DNA of 64,000 nt from an uncultured Eubacteriales bacterium (GCA_900546515.1 URDG01000007.1:12127-76126); one strand, 5' to 3'; numbered from the stretch's first letter, positions 1-9,824 are shown. The notes: a model not told the origin generated them from the letters alone. Made by a program: numbers and translations.

Positions 1-46
1 GGGCGTTCGATCGTTTTACTGTTTCAGACGCATACGCCTAAGCGTA

Positions 47-1681
47 TTACATCTCTTTCTTTCTCTTCGGGATGAGTGCCACAACACCCACGCCGGAGAT
101 CATCATAACTGCTACCCAGATTGCCAGATTGCTCTCGTCGCCGGTTGCAGGCGCATAGTTTGCAGTGACTATACGGAAGCTGGTGGTCTCAACGGAGCCG
201 TTCTGAGTCTCAAGCTTCATGGTGTAAGTGCCATAGTTGAGCAGATTGAGGAAGCCCGCCTTGAGAGTGATGGTCTTGCCGTCGCTGCTGAGAGTGTAGT
301 TTGCCGGGTCGATAAGCTGATTGCTTATGTAGACGTTCTTGATAGCGCCGGTAGAGGTGAACACGAGGTTGTTGCTGTTGCCTCTGACGTGTGCATTATC
401 GCCGTAGATCGCGTTTGCAGTGCCGTTTATAGTGATGGTGGCATAGACCGTGCCGGCATTGGTGCCGTCGTCATATCTGGTGTCGACACGCAGAGTGTGG
501 GTGCCAACGGAAAGAGTTGCAAGGTAAGAAGAGTTTATAACAAGATTCTTGCTGCTCCAGACGTAGCTGTACTTGGAGGTGTTGCCGCTGCCGGTGAAGC
601 ACACGCCGTCGATATATGCAGCGTACATGGTGGGCTCAACAGTGAAGGTGAGGTTGCCCTGACCCTTGCTCCATGTTGCGGTGCTCGGAGAAATCTTGGC
701 ATCGCCATATGCAAGAGAGTTGACCTGAACCGTGATGCTTGCGGTCGCGCCGTACTTATCCTTGGCAGTTACGGTGACGGAGCCGTCGCCCTTGCCGCCC
801 CAGAGGTCAACGCCGGTGCCGTAGTCCTGATACTTGCTGATTATATCAACGCCGCTGGGAGAGGTGGTGTAGCTCCATGTAAAGGTCTCGGAAGAAGATT
901 CGGGGTTTGCAACGGTGACATATGCCTTCTCGCCGTTGTCGATGCGCTCTTTGTCGCAGGTGAGCTTGAGCGTGCGTACCTCAGTGACCTTGATCCAGGT
1001 CTCTGCTGTTGCGCTGCTGTCCTTTGCGTGAGCAATGATCTTGACATCGCCGGCCTTGGTGGCGGTGAAGTTGACCTGAGAGTTGCCGCTCATGACATCA
1101 ATGTTGCCCATACCGGTGCTGTCGACTGCGGAGATCTCCCAGTAGCCGAAGTTGCCGTTTGCAACGCTTGCCTGCAGGACTATGCTGCCGCCGATGCGGA
1201 CGGAGTAAGCAGAAGCCTTGATGCTGACAACAGGAGTCGCGGTAGGTGCGGGCGACGGAGTTGCAGAGGCAGAAGCTGCGACCTTGACGGTGAGTGTGTT
1301 GGAGGCAGTGTAGCTGCCGGTCGTCGTATCCTCAAGCTGAGCATAAACGCTGGCCTGTGCCTCGGTGGACCCGGAGTTGCTGCAGGTCAGCACGCAGCGG
1401 TTGTTGCCGTCGGGCGTAGTGGTGGATGCTGCGAAGGATGCAACGCTGGTATTGCTGCTGATCCAGGTGAGCTTGTACTCGCTCCAGCTGCGGCCATCGG
1501 GAAGCGTGAACGGAGCGACGATGGTGAATTTATCACCTGATTTTGCCGCTGAAGTATCACGGCCATCTTCTGTCTTGATGGTGACAGACGGCACACCGTC
1601 AGCATACGCGGCTGCGGGCAGTACGCTTGCCAGCAAGCATACAAGCAGCAGCACTGAAATGATTTTCTTCATGGTTTTCAT
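47..1681 (-). CDS. Cell-wall-anchored Ig-like repeat surface protein
   Basis: A 544-residue secreted protein. Residues 1-28 form a signal peptide (Lys-rich start, hydrophobic core, AYA cleavage region). A Pro/Thr/Ser-rich linker lies near residues 137-150, between beta-rich stretches that resemble bacterial Ig-like or cadherin-like modules. The C-terminus has a variant sorting signal (PATGDE), a hydrophobic segment and a basic tail (KRKKEM), so a sortase probably anchors it to peptidoglycan. The start is supported by an AAGGGGG ribosome site 8 nt upstream; a second Met three codons later is possible. The neighbour hppA is divergent, so the gene is probably monocistronic. No enzymatic motif is visible; a structural or adhesive role is inference. 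Confidence 0.75.
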   Translation of the reverse strand: MKTMKKIISVLLLVCLLASVLPAAAYADGVPSVTIKTEDGRDTSAAKSGDKFTIVAPFTLPDGRSWSEYKLTWISSNTSVASFAASTTTPDGNNRCVLTCSNSGSTEAQASVYAQLEDTTTGSYTASNTLTVKVAASASATPSPAPTATPVVSIKASAYSVRIGGSIVLQASVANGNFGYWEISAVDSTGMGNIDVMSGNSQVNFTATKAGDVKIIAHAKDSSATAETWIKVTEVRTLKLTCDKERIDNGEKAYVTVANPESSSETFTWSYTTSPSGVDIISKYQDYGTGVDLWGGKGDGSVTVTAKDKYGATASITVQVNSLAYGDAKISPSTATWSKGQGNLTFTVEPTMYAAYIDGVCFTGSGNTSKYSYVWSSKNLVINSSYLATLSVGTHTLRVDTRYDDGTNAGTVYATITINGTANAIYGDNAHVRGNSNNLVFTSTGAIKNVYISNQLIDPANYTLSSDGKTITLKAGFLNLLNYGTYTMKLETQNGSVETTSFRIVTANYAPATGDESNLAIWVAVMMISGVGVVALIPKRKKEM

Positions 1682-2402
1682 CTAAAAATCCCCCTTATGA
1701 GATTTGATTACAAGGTCTCACGCGGCCATAGAGCCGCTTCCCCCTTTTGAGGTCACACATAATGTAACATATTGTTTCCAGAATTGCAAGACTTTTTTGA
1801 AAAAATTTTTTATTATTTTTACCGTTTTGTAACTTCTCTACATTTTGTGTGTTTTCAGACGCAAAACGCAAAATATGGGGCAGCCGTTTTCTTTAACCTC
1901 TCTTTGTGTTTTGGCTATATGTATATAACGTTTTAAAATCAAAAAAGTTTCATGTTTTCAAAAATTTTTTTCAGCCGGCATTGTCATTTTATCCGCCTGC
2001 CTCCCCATACATTATAATAGTATAAAAGCCCCGTCACAGCGGCTTGCGGCGTTGTCCACGTCATATTCACCAAGCAGGGCTTGTTCATTTTTATCAGTAT
2101 AAATCGGCAGTCTGACGCAGATAAATGTTTAATTTCAGGTGCATTGTTACTTTAATCACATGGAAAAATCATTTAATTCCGAGTTGCGGCATTTTTTCCT
2201 GTTTTTTTTGTGAAAAAACGGCTTATGTGCTTTGTATATTTTGACCACATGTTTCAATATATGCCAATGTTTTTAGGTTATATTGCATGAACTTGTGTAA
2301 GATGTAAAATTTCGCATGTTTTTTGCCTTGTATTTTTTTGTTCTATAGGTTAGTATGCACATAGAGGCTTTGCCTTACAGTCTTTTTAAAGGAGAAATCA
2401 AG
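1682..2402. other. AT-rich intergenic region without a gene
   Basis: About 720 bases separate the divergent surface-protein and hppA genes. The stretch is AT-rich, with several poly-T/poly-A runs and no coding-quality ORF. A TATAAT hexamer lies at 2013-2018 without a good -35 partner. I see no RNA gene or repeat. Confidence 0.6.
2283..2310 (+). promoter_or_regulatory. Candidate promoter of hppA
   Basis: TTGCAT, a 16-nt spacer and TAAAAT, about 90 nt ahead of the hppA start. The match is moderate and other AT-rich hexamers lie nearby. Confidence 0.35.
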
Positions 2403-4394
2403 ATGGGAACGTTACTATGGCTGGTTCCGGTCGCGGCAGTTCTTGCGCTTCTGTTTGCAGGTTATAAGGCGCATTATGTACAAACAGCTGCTCCCGGCAA
2501 CAGCCGCATGCAGGAAATAGCAGCCTCCATAGCGGAAGGTGCAGATGCATTTTTGAGGTCAGAATATAAGATTCTGGCTATTTTCATCACTGTACTGTTT
2601 GTACTGATCGCGGTGTTTATCGACATCGGCACGGCAGTATGCTTCGTTGTAGGTGCGCTCTTCTCGATACTGGCCGGCTTCTTCGGTATGAAGGTCGCCA
2701 CACGCGCCAATGTCCGCACGGCCAACGCTGCGCTGGAGCACGGCATGAACCGCGCGCTGTCCATTGCCTTTTCCGGCGGTTCTGTTATGGGTATGTGCGT
2801 TGTCGGCCTCGGCCTTCTCGGATGCAGCCTTATCTACATAATCACCGGCAACTACAATATTCTTTTCGGCTTCTCTCTCGGCGCATCATCCATAGCGCTG
2901 TTTGCCCGTGTCGGCGGCGGTATCTACACCAAGGCTGCTGACGTCGGCGCTGACCTTGTCGGCAAGGTTGAGGCTGGAATCCCTGAGGACGATCCCCGCA
3001 ATCCTGCCGTTATCGCCGATAACGTCGGCGACAACGTGGGCGACGTGGCCGGTATGGGCGCCGACCTCTTTGAGTCCTACGTCGGCGCTATCGTCTCCGC
3101 GCTCACTCTCGGTGTCTCCGTAAACGGTCTTTTCAACGGCGCAGGCGCGTTCTACCCGCTTGCAATTTCCGCAGTCGGCATTATCGCCTCCATCATCGCC
3201 ACCTTCTTTGTCCGCGGCAAGGATAATTCCAACCCGCATACGGCGCTCAAAATGGGCTCCTATGTCTCTGCGGCCATTGTCGCCGTCGCATCCATTATCA
3301 TAAGCAAGCTCTTCTTTGGCGGCATGCAGTTCTCCGCCGCAATAATCGCGGGCATCGTCGTAGGTCTCGTGATAGGCTTCGTTACCGAGGTCTATACCTC
3401 CGAAGATTATAATTCCGTCAAGCGCATTGCCGAGCAGTCTGAGACCGGCTCCGCCACTACTATCATCAGCGGCGTCGCCGTCGGCATGATGAGCACCTGG
3501 GTGCCTATCCTGCTCATCTGCGTCGGTATTTACGTCTCCTACTCCGTCACCGGCAATCTGTACGGTATCGCTCTTGCAGCCGTCGGCATGCTCTCCACCA
3601 CGGGTATTACAGTCGCTGTCGATGCATACGGTCCTATCGCCGACAACTCCGGCGGCATCGCCGAGATGAGCGGTCTTGACCCGCACGTCCGTGAGATCAC
3701 AGATAAGCTCGACGCTGTCGGCAACACCACCGCAGCAATGGGCAAGGGCTTCGCTATCGGCTCCGCCGCGCTCACCGCGCTTGCTCTGTTTGTCTCCTAC
3801 GCGACCGAGGTCCAGCTCGATGTTCTCGATCTTCTCTCCCCGTATGTCGTTATCGGCCTTCTGATTGGCGGCATGCTCCCCTTCGCTTTCTCTGCAATGA
3901 CGATGGATTCCGTGTCCAAGGCCGCATACAAGATGATCGAAGAGGTTCGCCGTCAGTTCCATGAGATCCCCGGCATACTCGAGGGCAAAGCAAAGCCCGA
4001 CTACGGCACCTGCGTGTCCATCTCCACCAAAGCCGCGCTGCACGAGATGATCGTACCCGGTCTGATGGCAGTTATCTCTCCCCTGCTCGTCGGCATTCTG
4101 TTCGGTGTCGGCGCACTCGGCGGCCTGCTCGCAGGCTCTCTCGTGACCGGCGTGCTGCTCGCCATCTTCATGTCCAACTCCGGCGGCGCATGGGACAATG
4201 CTAAGAAGTACATTGAGGGCGGCCATCACGGCGGTAAGGGCTCCGATGCACATAAGGCGGCTGTTGTCGGCGATACCGTCGGCGACCCGTTCAAGGACAC
4301 TTCCGGCCCGTCCATCAACATCCTCATAAAGCTGATGACCGTTGTGTCTCTCGTTTTCGCCCCCATATTTGTGAAGATCGGCGGACTTCTCTGA
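2403..4394 (+). CDS. hppA: Membrane-bound K+-dependent ion-pumping pyrophosphatase
   Basis: An integral membrane pyrophosphatase of 663 residues that couples PPi hydrolysis to Na+ or H+ export. The PPi/Mg-binding motif [11 protein letters not shown] begins near residue 180 and is followed by the Asp-rich [18 protein letters not shown] stretch. A second Asp-rich site near the C-terminus ([15 protein letters not shown]) is also present. At 440-449 the sequence is [10 protein letters not shown]; Ala at the fifth position marks the K+-dependent subfamily, whose members often pump Na+ (family knowledge). About 15 hydrophobic helices are visible. I chose the ATG with AAAGGAG upstream rather than an in-frame ATG 16 codons earlier. 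The gene has its own downstream terminator. Confidence 0.95.
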   Translation: MGTLLWLVPVAAVLALLFAGYKAHYVQTAAPGNSRMQEIAASIAEGADAFLRSEYKILAIFITVLFVLIAVFIDIGTAVCFVVGALFSILAGFFGMKVATRANVRTANAALEHGMNRALSIAFSGGSVMGMCVVGLGLLGCSLIYIITGNYNILFGFSLGASSIALFARVGGGIYTKAADVGADLVGKVEAGIPEDDPRNPAVIADNVGDNVGDVAGMGADLFESYVGAIVSALTLGVSVNGLFNGAGAFYPLAISAVGIIASIIATFFVRGKDNSNPHTALKMGSYVSAAIVAVASIIISKLFFGGMQFSAAIIAGIVVGLVIGFVTEVYTSEDYNSVKRIAEQSETGSATTIISGVAVGMMSTWVPILLICVGIYVSYSVTGNLYGIALAAVGMLSTTGITVAVDAYGPIADNSGGIAEMSGLDPHVREITDKLDAVGNTTAAMGKGFAIGSAALTALALFVSYATEVQLDVLDLLSPYVVIGLLIGGMLPFAFSAMTMDSVSKAAYKMIEEVRRQFHEIPGILEGKAKPDYGTCVSISTKAALHEMIVPGLMAVISPLLVGILFGVGALGGLLAGSLVTGVLLAIFMSNSGGAWDNAKKYIEGGHHGGKGSDAHKAAVVGDTVGDPFKDTSGPSINILIKLMTVVSLVFAPIFVKIGGLL

Positions 4395-4415
4395 TCCCGC
4401 GTTTTTGAACAGCAT

Positions 4416-4449
4416 AAAAGGTGCAGGCATTATGCCTGCACCTTTTGTT
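4416..4449 (+). terminator. Terminator after hppA
   Basis: Perfect 15-bp inverted repeat (AAAAGGTGCAGGCAT and its complement) separated by one base, with a T-rich 3' arm. Confidence 0.8.
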
Positions 4450-4485
4450 TTCTGCTCTTTTTTATGCTTTGCCCGCATATATGTA

Positions 4486-4514
4486 TTGCTAAAAAGCGCC
4501 TTTTGTCGTATAAT
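4486..4514 (+). promoter_or_regulatory. Sigma-A promoter of the glycosylation cassette
   Basis: TTGCTA, 17-nt spacer, TATAAT, about 30 nt before the first gene of the three-gene cassette. Confidence 0.7.
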
Positions 4515-4545
4515 AATATGATTCTTTTTCAGAGTGGAGTATTTT

Positions 4546-6135
4546 ATGAAAAATTGGCTGAAAAAATACGCCGCACTGCTGCTGGCGCTCATTTTGATAA
4601 GCGGAGTATGTTTTCTGTTTTCCAGCCGCAAAGAGGGCATGTTTATAGATGAGATATATACCTACGGTCTCTCAAACAGCTACTATGCCCCGTATGTCAC
4701 CGATTTGAAAGACGGCAGCCTAATCGACAAGGTGATGACGCGGCAGGAGCTTGTCGATTACCTCACCGTTGGCAGCAACGACAGGTTTGCCGCGGGCTCC
4801 GTATACTACAACCAGACGCGCGATGTGCACCCGCCGATGTACTATTGGCTGCTGAACTTCGTTTCCTCTTTCTTTCCCGGGCAATTTTCCATGTGGCCCG
4901 CGCTGGTCATGAACTACATCATATATATGCTCGCGCTGGTTCTGCTCTACAAGCTTGTGATGCTCCTTTTCTCAAGCCGCCTGAACGCGGTAATGGCCGT
5001 GCTGCTGTATGGGCTGTCGACTATCGGACTGTCGACTATGCTGATGATCCGCATGTACGTGCTGCTGACGCTGCTGACAGTGCTGCTGGCCTACCTTATC
5101 GCACGGCTGATGCACGAAAAAAAGACCGTGCTGTATCCGCTCATCGGCCTGACTGTCTTTGCCGGACTGATGACGCAGTATTACTTTGTATTTTACGCTT
5201 TTTTCGTGTGCCTGAGCTATGATATTTACGCGCTTATAAAAAAGGACTACCGCGGCTTTGTAATGTTCTCTCTTGCCGCACTGTGCGGCGCGGTATGCCT
5301 GCTGCCCGCCTTCCCGGCCTGCCTGAACCAGCTCTTTGCCGACGCGCTTGTTTCCGGCGGAAGCGCAATGGACAATCTCGTCACTTTTTCTCAGTACCCG
5401 CAGCGGCTCGGCATATTTCTGCATGATTCCGCGCACCGTATGAAAGCCGTCGTGTACATCGCGGTCATTATGACTATCGCCGCCGTGCTGAGCTGCAAAA
5501 AGATCGCTGCTGCCGCAAAAGAGAAGAAGCTGGCGCTTGACGCGCTGGTACTTATCGTCCCGGCTTTCGTCACCTTCGTGCTCGTCGCCGTTATCTCTCC
5601 TGTGACAGAGATACGTTATATATACAACATCGTACCCATGCTCATTCTCGCCGTTTCGCTGCTCGTGCATCTCGTGGAAGAGAGCGATACCGCGCTCAAC
5701 ACGATGAAGAGCATGAAGCTTTTCATCGGCGTGGCCGCAGCCGTTTTGTGCCTCTGGGAGGCGCGCTGCCTTGCGCCTGATTATCTCTATGACGAGTACA
5801 GCGACTATGACGCGATACTCGCGGAGCACAGCGATGATCCGTGCGTATATATCGACGATAATTACTTCTCCCCCATCACCTATGACATGCTTCAGCTGAT
5901 GAACTTTGACGACTTTCTCGTTACGAACAACACTGCATCTCAGGCAATGCTCAATTATATCGGCGGCGCGGATGAGACCGTGGTGTTCATCGACATCAGC
6001 AAGCAGTGGTCGAGCGGCTACGATGCAGAGAAGATAATCGCCGGGCTCAAGGAGAGCACCGGCTATGAAGAAGCTATTTCACTATACAGCAACGGATTTT
6101 CTGCCGTTTACCTGCTGAAGGGAGGAAACATATAA
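4546..6135 (+). CDS. GT-C type membrane glycosyltransferase (ArnT/PMT-like)
   Basis: A 529-residue polytopic protein. The N-terminal helix is followed by an exposed loop carrying DEIYTYG, where the acidic pair is typical of the GT39/GT83 catalytic site. The HPPMYYW motif in the next loop is characteristic of ArnT-like enzymes. About ten further helices follow, then a soluble C-terminal domain (from about residue 410). Such enzymes move a sugar from a polyprenyl phosphate to an acceptor outside the membrane. The ATG start has GGAG 6 nt upstream. The next gene starts directly after its stop, and the GtrB- and GtrA-like genes that follow supply donor synthesis and flipping. The acceptor is unknown; teichoic acid or surface proteins are guesses. 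Confidence 0.8.
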   Translation: MKNWLKKYAALLLALILISGVCFLFSSRKEGMFIDEIYTYGLSNSYYAPYVTDLKDGSLIDKVMTRQELVDYLTVGSNDRFAAGSVYYNQTRDVHPPMYYWLLNFVSSFFPGQFSMWPALVMNYIIYMLALVLLYKLVMLLFSSRLNAVMAVLLYGLSTIGLSTMLMIRMYVLLTLLTVLLAYLIARLMHEKKTVLYPLIGLTVFAGLMTQYYFVFYAFFVCLSYDIYALIKKDYRGFVMFSLAALCGAVCLLPAFPACLNQLFADALVSGGSAMDNLVTFSQYPQRLGIFLHDSAHRMKAVVYIAVIMTIAAVLSCKKIAAAAKEKKLALDALVLIVPAFVTFVLVAVISPVTEIRYIYNIVPMLILAVSLLVHLVEESDTALNTMKSMKLFIGVAAAVLCLWEARCLAPDYLYDEYSDYDAILAEHSDDPCVYIDDNYFSPITYDMLQLMNFDDFLVTNNTASQAMLNYIGGADETVVFIDISKQWSSGYDAEKIIAGLKESTGYEEAISLYSNGFSAVYLLKGGNI

Positions 6136-7056
6136 ATGCTTTCAGTGATCCTGCCATCCTATAACGAGGAGAAGATGATCCCCGTCGCTGCGGACACGAT
6201 CTCCGCCATTCTGGAGCGCGAGAATATCGACTTTGAGCTTCTGTTTGTAGACGACGGCTCAAAGGACGCTACATGGGAGAATATAACCCGCGCAGCAGAG
6301 CTCAATAAGCACGTCGTCGGCGTGCATTTCAGCCGCAACTTCGGCAAAGAGGCCGCGATGTTTGCCGGTCTTGAAAAGGCCAGCGGGGACTGCTGTGTGG
6401 TCATAGACTGCGATCTCCAGCACCCGCCGGAGAAAATAGTAGAGATGTACAGGCTCTGGGAGGACGGCTATGAGGTCGTCGAGGGCATTAAGGAGGACCG
6501 CGGCGAGGAGTCCGGCTTCCACAAGTTCGCTGCAAATAGCTTTTACGGGCTTATAAGCAAAGCGACCGGCATGGACATGTCCTCGTCATCCGACTTCAAG
6601 CTGCTCGACCGCAAGGTCGTGGACACGCTCAACAAGCTGCCGGAGCGCAACGTATTCTTCCGTGCCCTGTCGTTCTGGGTCGGTTTTAAGAAAGCTACCG
6701 TGTACTACAGCGTGCGTGAGCGCACTGAGGGCGTGAGCAAATGGTCGACAAAGTCCCTTATCAAATATGCGATAACGAACATCGGCTCATTCTCCTCCGC
6801 CCCGCTGCATATAGTCACCGTTCTGGGCTTTATAATGCTTGCCGTGGCCATAGTGTTCAGCATCATCTCGCTTGTGCAGAAGCTCACAGGGCAGGCTCTG
6901 GGCGGCTTTACGACGGTCATATTGCTGCTTATGTTCTCCAGCAGTATCATCATGATCAGTCTGGGTATCGTCGGATATTATATCGCGCGCATCTATGACG
7001 AGATCAAGGGACGTCCCCGCTATATTATTTCGCAGATGGTAGGAGAAAAGAAATGA
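6136..7056 (+). CDS. GtrB-like polyprenyl-phosphate glycosyltransferase (GT2)
   Basis: A 306-residue family 2 glycosyltransferase of the dolichol-phosphate-mannose-synthase/GtrB type. It starts with ILPSYNEEKMI and contains the nucleotide-binding DDGSKDAT (near residue 38) and the catalytic DCDLQHPPEK (near 95). The soluble domain spans about residues 1-220, and two transmembrane helices follow at about 228-255 and 262-290. It should transfer a sugar from a nucleotide donor to undecaprenyl phosphate on the cytoplasmic face. A strong GGGAGGA ribosome site lies inside the end of the upstream gene. It overlaps the GtrA-like gene by ATGA, so the two are translationally coupled. Confidence 0.88.
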   Translation: MLSVILPSYNEEKMIPVAADTISAILERENIDFELLFVDDGSKDATWENITRAAELNKHVVGVHFSRNFGKEAAMFAGLEKASGDCCVVIDCDLQHPPEKIVEMYRLWEDGYEVVEGIKEDRGEESGFHKFAANSFYGLISKATGMDMSSSSDFKLLDRKVVDTLNKLPERNVFFRALSFWVGFKKATVYYSVRERTEGVSKWSTKSLIKYAITNIGSFSSAPLHIVTVLGFIMLAVAIVFSIISLVQKLTGQALGGFTTVILLLMFSSSIIMISLGIVGYYIARIYDEIKGRPRYIISQMVGEKK

Positions 7057-7517
7057 AGGAAAAAATCATCGCACTTTTCAAAAAATACAGAGAGATCATC
7101 GTTTATGTCATTGTCGGCGGTCTGACGACAGTCGTGTCATGGGTCGCAAAATTCCTGTTCAACTTTATCTTCTATGCCGGAACGGCATTCCCCACGCCGT
7201 CGCAGAATCTGGTGCTGAGCATAGTCAACTGGGTCGCCGGCGTTGCGTTTGCCTATCCGACAAACCGCAAATTTGTCTTTGAAAGCAAGGATCCGAAGAT
7301 ACTGCCTGAGTGCATAAAGTTTGTACTCTCCCGCGTTTCCACGCTCATTCTCGATGCTGTTGTGATGCAGATCCTTGTCGCCGTCGGCCTCGACCTCTAT
7401 ATTGCAACGCTTATCTCCGCCGTTCTCGTCGTGATTGCGAATTATGTATTCAGCAAGGTGTTCGTCTTCAAGAAGAAAGATGCAGGCGCCGAAAACAAAG
7501 AAAAAGGCGCTGAATAA
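7053..7517 (+). CDS. GtrA-like polyprenyl-phosphate-sugar flippase
   Basis: A 154-residue protein with four predicted membrane helices, starting with a short basic N-terminus before the IVYVIVGGLTTVVSW helix. The loop motif NRKFVF and the C-terminal FSKVFVFKKK are typical of the GtrA family (PF04138). GtrA proteins are thought to flip lipid-linked sugars made by the adjacent GtrB enzyme. Four-base ATGA overlap with the gene before. It is the last gene of the cassette and is closed by a strong bidirectional terminator. Confidence 0.88.
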   Translation: MKEKIIALFKKYREIIVYVIVGGLTTVVSWVAKFLFNFIFYAGTAFPTPSQNLVLSIVNWVAGVAFAYPTNRKFVFESKDPKILPECIKFVLSRVSTLILDAVVMQILVAVGLDLYIATLISAVLVVIANYVFSKVFVFKKKDAGAENKEKGAE

Positions 7518-7523
7518 GCGGAC

Positions 7524-7571
7524 ATAAAATATCCGGATGCGGTACAATGTGACCGCATCCGGATATTTTAT
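7524..7571. terminator. Bidirectional terminator between convergent genes
   Basis: Perfect 20-bp inverted repeat (arms 7524-7543 and 7552-7571, loop 8 nt) with A-rich 5' and T-rich 3' edges, serving both the GtrA-like gene and the minus-strand gene. Confidence 0.85.
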
Positions 7572-7852
7572 TTACCTGTTTTTTTGCTCTCCGAATAGGT
7601 GAAAAGAATATTCCCCATCGACAGGGCGACAGCCGTTGCGATAAGCGCGGCCTCAAAGCTGAACGGAAGCGCCTTACGTAAAAGGAAGATAATGCCCAGC
7701 GCGGCAATATCGACCGCCATATGCCCGAAATTCATCGTCATCATGGCTTTCTGCGTGCCCTTTTCAACAGCCCTCTTCGTAATAAGTCCGTTGAGCCACG
7801 CGCCCGCCGCGCCCCACAGGAGGCCGACAAACGCCCCCAGAACATAATTCAT
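7568..7852 (-). CDS. Small membrane protein, AtpI-like
   Basis: A 94-residue protein with three to four hydrophobic helices. The N-terminal GAFVGLLWGAAGAWLNGLITKRAVEK helix pair (given here as a description: Gly/Ala-rich helix then a basic loop) and overall layout resemble ATP synthase subunit I-like proteins, but no ATP synthase genes are near. I placed the start at the ATG preceded by GGAGGTAACTGAT; a further ATG seven codons upstream lacks a good ribosome site. A promoter-like TTGCAG, 17 nt, TATTAT lies upstream on this strand. Function not established. Confidence 0.6.
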   Translation of the reverse strand: MNYVLGAFVGLLWGAAGAWLNGLITKRAVEKGTQKAMMTMNFGHMAVDIAALGIIFLLRKALPFSFEAALIATAVALSMGNILFTYSESKKTGK

Positions 7853-7999
7853 ATCAGTTACCTCCGCGAACATGCGTTATATTTTATATAATAACACAAA
7901 AGAAAGCATACTGCAAACTGCTTTAAAAAATTTTCCCAAGCATATTTTGCCTCGGTTATATAAAGCGGCATGACAGATAATATCGCCGAGGTGATAAAA

Positions 8000-8173
8000 A
8001 TGAGTCCCAAAGAATTACTCTATATTGAAGACGCACTTGGACACACTCAGTTTCTCATGGATCAGTGCCGCACAGCTGCCTCACAGCTGACTGACCCGGC
8101 TCTGCGCCAAAAGGCGCAGGAGCTTGTGAACGGCAATCAGAAGCTTTTCACGCAGTTTTACAATCTCGTATAA
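8000..8173 (+). CDS. Small spore-coat-associated protein
   Basis: A 57-residue protein beginning MSPKELLYIEDALGH, a form seen in short CotF-related coat proteins of Clostridia. The ATG is preceded by GAGGTGATAAAA, which outranks the in-frame ATG ten codons upstream. It lies 12 nt before a larger CotF-like gene and probably forms a small operon with it. It is helical and rich in Gln and Leu, with no signal peptide. The presence of both genes supports a spore-forming host. Confidence 0.65.
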   Translation: MSPKELLYIEDALGHTQFLMDQCRTAASQLTDPALRQKAQELVNGNQKLFTQFYNLV

Positions 8174-8185
8174 GGAGGCAGCACA

Positions 8186-8434
8186 ATGAACGACAAGGAG
8201 ATCATGGAAAACATCCTGCTCACCACAAAGGGTGTGTGTGACCTGTATATGCACGGCTCCATCGAGTCAGCAACGCCTAATGTCAGACAGGCCTTCAACA
8301 CCGCCCTCAACGACTCCCTCAGCATGCAGAGCGGCATCTATGAGCAGATGACTAACCACGGCTGGTACACCACCGAACAGGCTGAGCCGCAGCGGATGCA
8401 GCAGGTAAAGCAGAAATACTGCTGCGCGCAGTAA
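8186..8434 (+). CDS. CotF-like spore coat protein
   Basis: An 82-residue protein with the Coat F layout (PF07875): an N-terminal MNDKEIMENILLTTKGVCDL helix, a middle segment with HGSIES and FNTALNDSL, and a C-terminal Cys-Cys before the end. The HGWYTTEQAEPQ tail is typical. Ribosome site AAGGAGG. It is the second gene of a two-gene coat operon, just upstream of the terminator shared with tuf. Confidence 0.8.
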   Translation: MNDKEIMENILLTTKGVCDLYMHGSIESATPNVRQAFNTALNDSLSMQSGIYEQMTNHGWYTTEQAEPQRMQQVKQKYCCAQ

Positions 8435-8521
8435 GGCGAGGGCCTTACCTGAGCAAAAGTATTTCTCACCTCTGAAAAGAGCTGTCAGAACAGTCCCTGC
8501 GGGGCAATTTTGACAAGCAGC

Positions 8522-8550
8522 AAAAAACCACCCTTTCGGGTGGTTTTTTG
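8522..8550. terminator. Bidirectional terminator between coat operon and tuf
   Basis: AAAAAACCACCC, TTTC loop, GGGTGGTTTTTT: a classic intrinsic terminator usable from both sides. Confidence 0.9.
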
Positions 8551-8570
8551 TGTTTATGGGTAATTATAAA

Positions 8571-9824
8571 TTACTCGTTGATGCCGATAACAACACCGGA
8601 ACCGACAGTACGACCGCCTTCACGGATAGCGAAACGGAGGCCGTTCTCGATTGCGATCGGGGTGATCAGCTCGACGTCCATGTCGACGTTGTCGCCGGGC
8701 ATGCACATCTCAACGCCTTCGGGCAGGGAGATGACGCCGGTAACGTCGGTGGTACGGAAGTAGAACTGGGGACGGTAGTTGTTGAAGAACGGGGTGTGAC
8801 GGCCGCCCTCTTCCTTGGACAGGACGTAAACCTGGCCCTTGAACTTGGTGTGGGGGTGGATGGACTTGGGTGCAGCCAGAACCTGACCACGCTCAACAGC
8901 CTTCTTGTCGATACCACGGAGCAGGCAGCCGACGTTGTCGCCAGCCTCTGCGTACTCGAGGGTCTTGTGGAACATCTCGGTACCGGTAACGGTGGTCTCG
9001 GTGGACTCATCCTTCAGGCCAACGATCTCAACCTTGTCGCCGATCTTGACGCGGCCACGCTCAACACGGCCGGTAACAACAGTGCCGCGGCCGGAGATGG
9101 TGAAGACGTCCTCGATGGGCATGAGGAAAGGCATGTCTGCCTTACGGTCAGGAGTGGGGATCCAAGTGTCAACTGCTTCCATGAGCTCCTTGATGCACTT
9201 GAACTCAGGTGCATTGGGGTCGTTGGACTCGGAAACGAGAGCGTTCAGAGCGGAACCACGGATGATGGGGGTGTCATCGCCGGGGAAGCCGTAGAAGTCG
9301 AGCAGCTCGCGGACTTCCATCTCGACGAGCTCGAGGAGCTCCTCGTCGTCGACCTGGTCGCACTTGTTGAGGAAGACCAGAACGGAAGGAACGTTAACCT
9401 GACGGGCAAGCAGAAGGTGCTCACGGGTCTGAGCCATAGGACCGTCGGATGCAGCGATAACAAGGATTGCGCCGTCCATCTGAGCAGCGCCGGTGATCAT
9501 GTTCTTGATATAGTCAGCGTGGCCCGGGCAGTCAACGTGTGCATAGTGGCGTCCCTGGATCTGAGCATTGTCCTCACCGGTCTTGTAGTTGTGGCCGATA
9601 CGGTCTTCAGTCTGGTACTCGACGTGTGCGGTGTTGATGGTAATGCCGCGCTCGCGCTCTTCAGGAGCCTTGTCGATGGAAGAATAGTCGGTATACTCTG
9701 CGCCGCCCTGCATTGCAAGATACTTGGTGATAGCAGCGGTAAGAGTGGTCTTGCCATGGTCGATATGGCCGATGGTGCCGATGTTGCAATGGGGCTTGCT
9801 TCTGTTGTACATCTGTTTTGCCAT
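8571..9824 (-). CDS. tuf: Translation elongation factor Tu
   Basis: EF-Tu delivers aminoacyl-tRNA to the ribosome. The P-loop GHIDHGKT is at 19-26, followed by the switch region with ERERGIT, then DCPGH at 98-102 and the NKCD guanine motif. Domains II and III are complete. At 417 residues it is longer than the usual 395-400 because of an extra 17 residues at about 75-91 ([17 protein letters not shown]), between the strand ending VEYQTED and RHYAHVD. The insertion keeps frame and the rest is fully conserved, so the gene should be functional. Ribosome site AGGAGG. Last gene of the rpsL-rpsG-fusA-tuf operon. Confidence 0.97.
   Translation of the reverse strand: MAKQMYNRSKPHCNIGTIGHIDHGKTTLTAAITKYLAMQGGAEYTDYSSIDKAPEERERGITINTAHVEYQTEDRIGHNYKTGEDNAQIQGRHYAHVDCPGHADYIKNMITGAAQMDGAILVIAASDGPMAQTREHLLLARQVNVPSVLVFLNKCDQVDDEELLELVEMEVRELLDFYGFPGDDTPIIRGSALNALVSESNDPNAPEFKCIKELMEAVDTWIPTPDRKADMPFLMPIEDVFTISGRGTVVTGRVERGRVKIGDKVEIVGLKDESTETTVTGTEMFHKTLEYAEAGDNVGCLLRGIDKKAVERGQVLAAPKSIHPHTKFKGQVYVLSKEEGGRHTPFFNNYRPQFYFRTTDVTGVISLPEGVEMCMPGDNVDMDVELITPIAIENGLRFAIREGGRTVGSGVVIGINE

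Noticed and set aside
389..1540. 383-codon plus-strand frame opposite the first surface protein
   Set aside because: Frame is a shadow of the minus gene, which has signal peptide, sorting signal and ribosome site. The translation has no domain logic.
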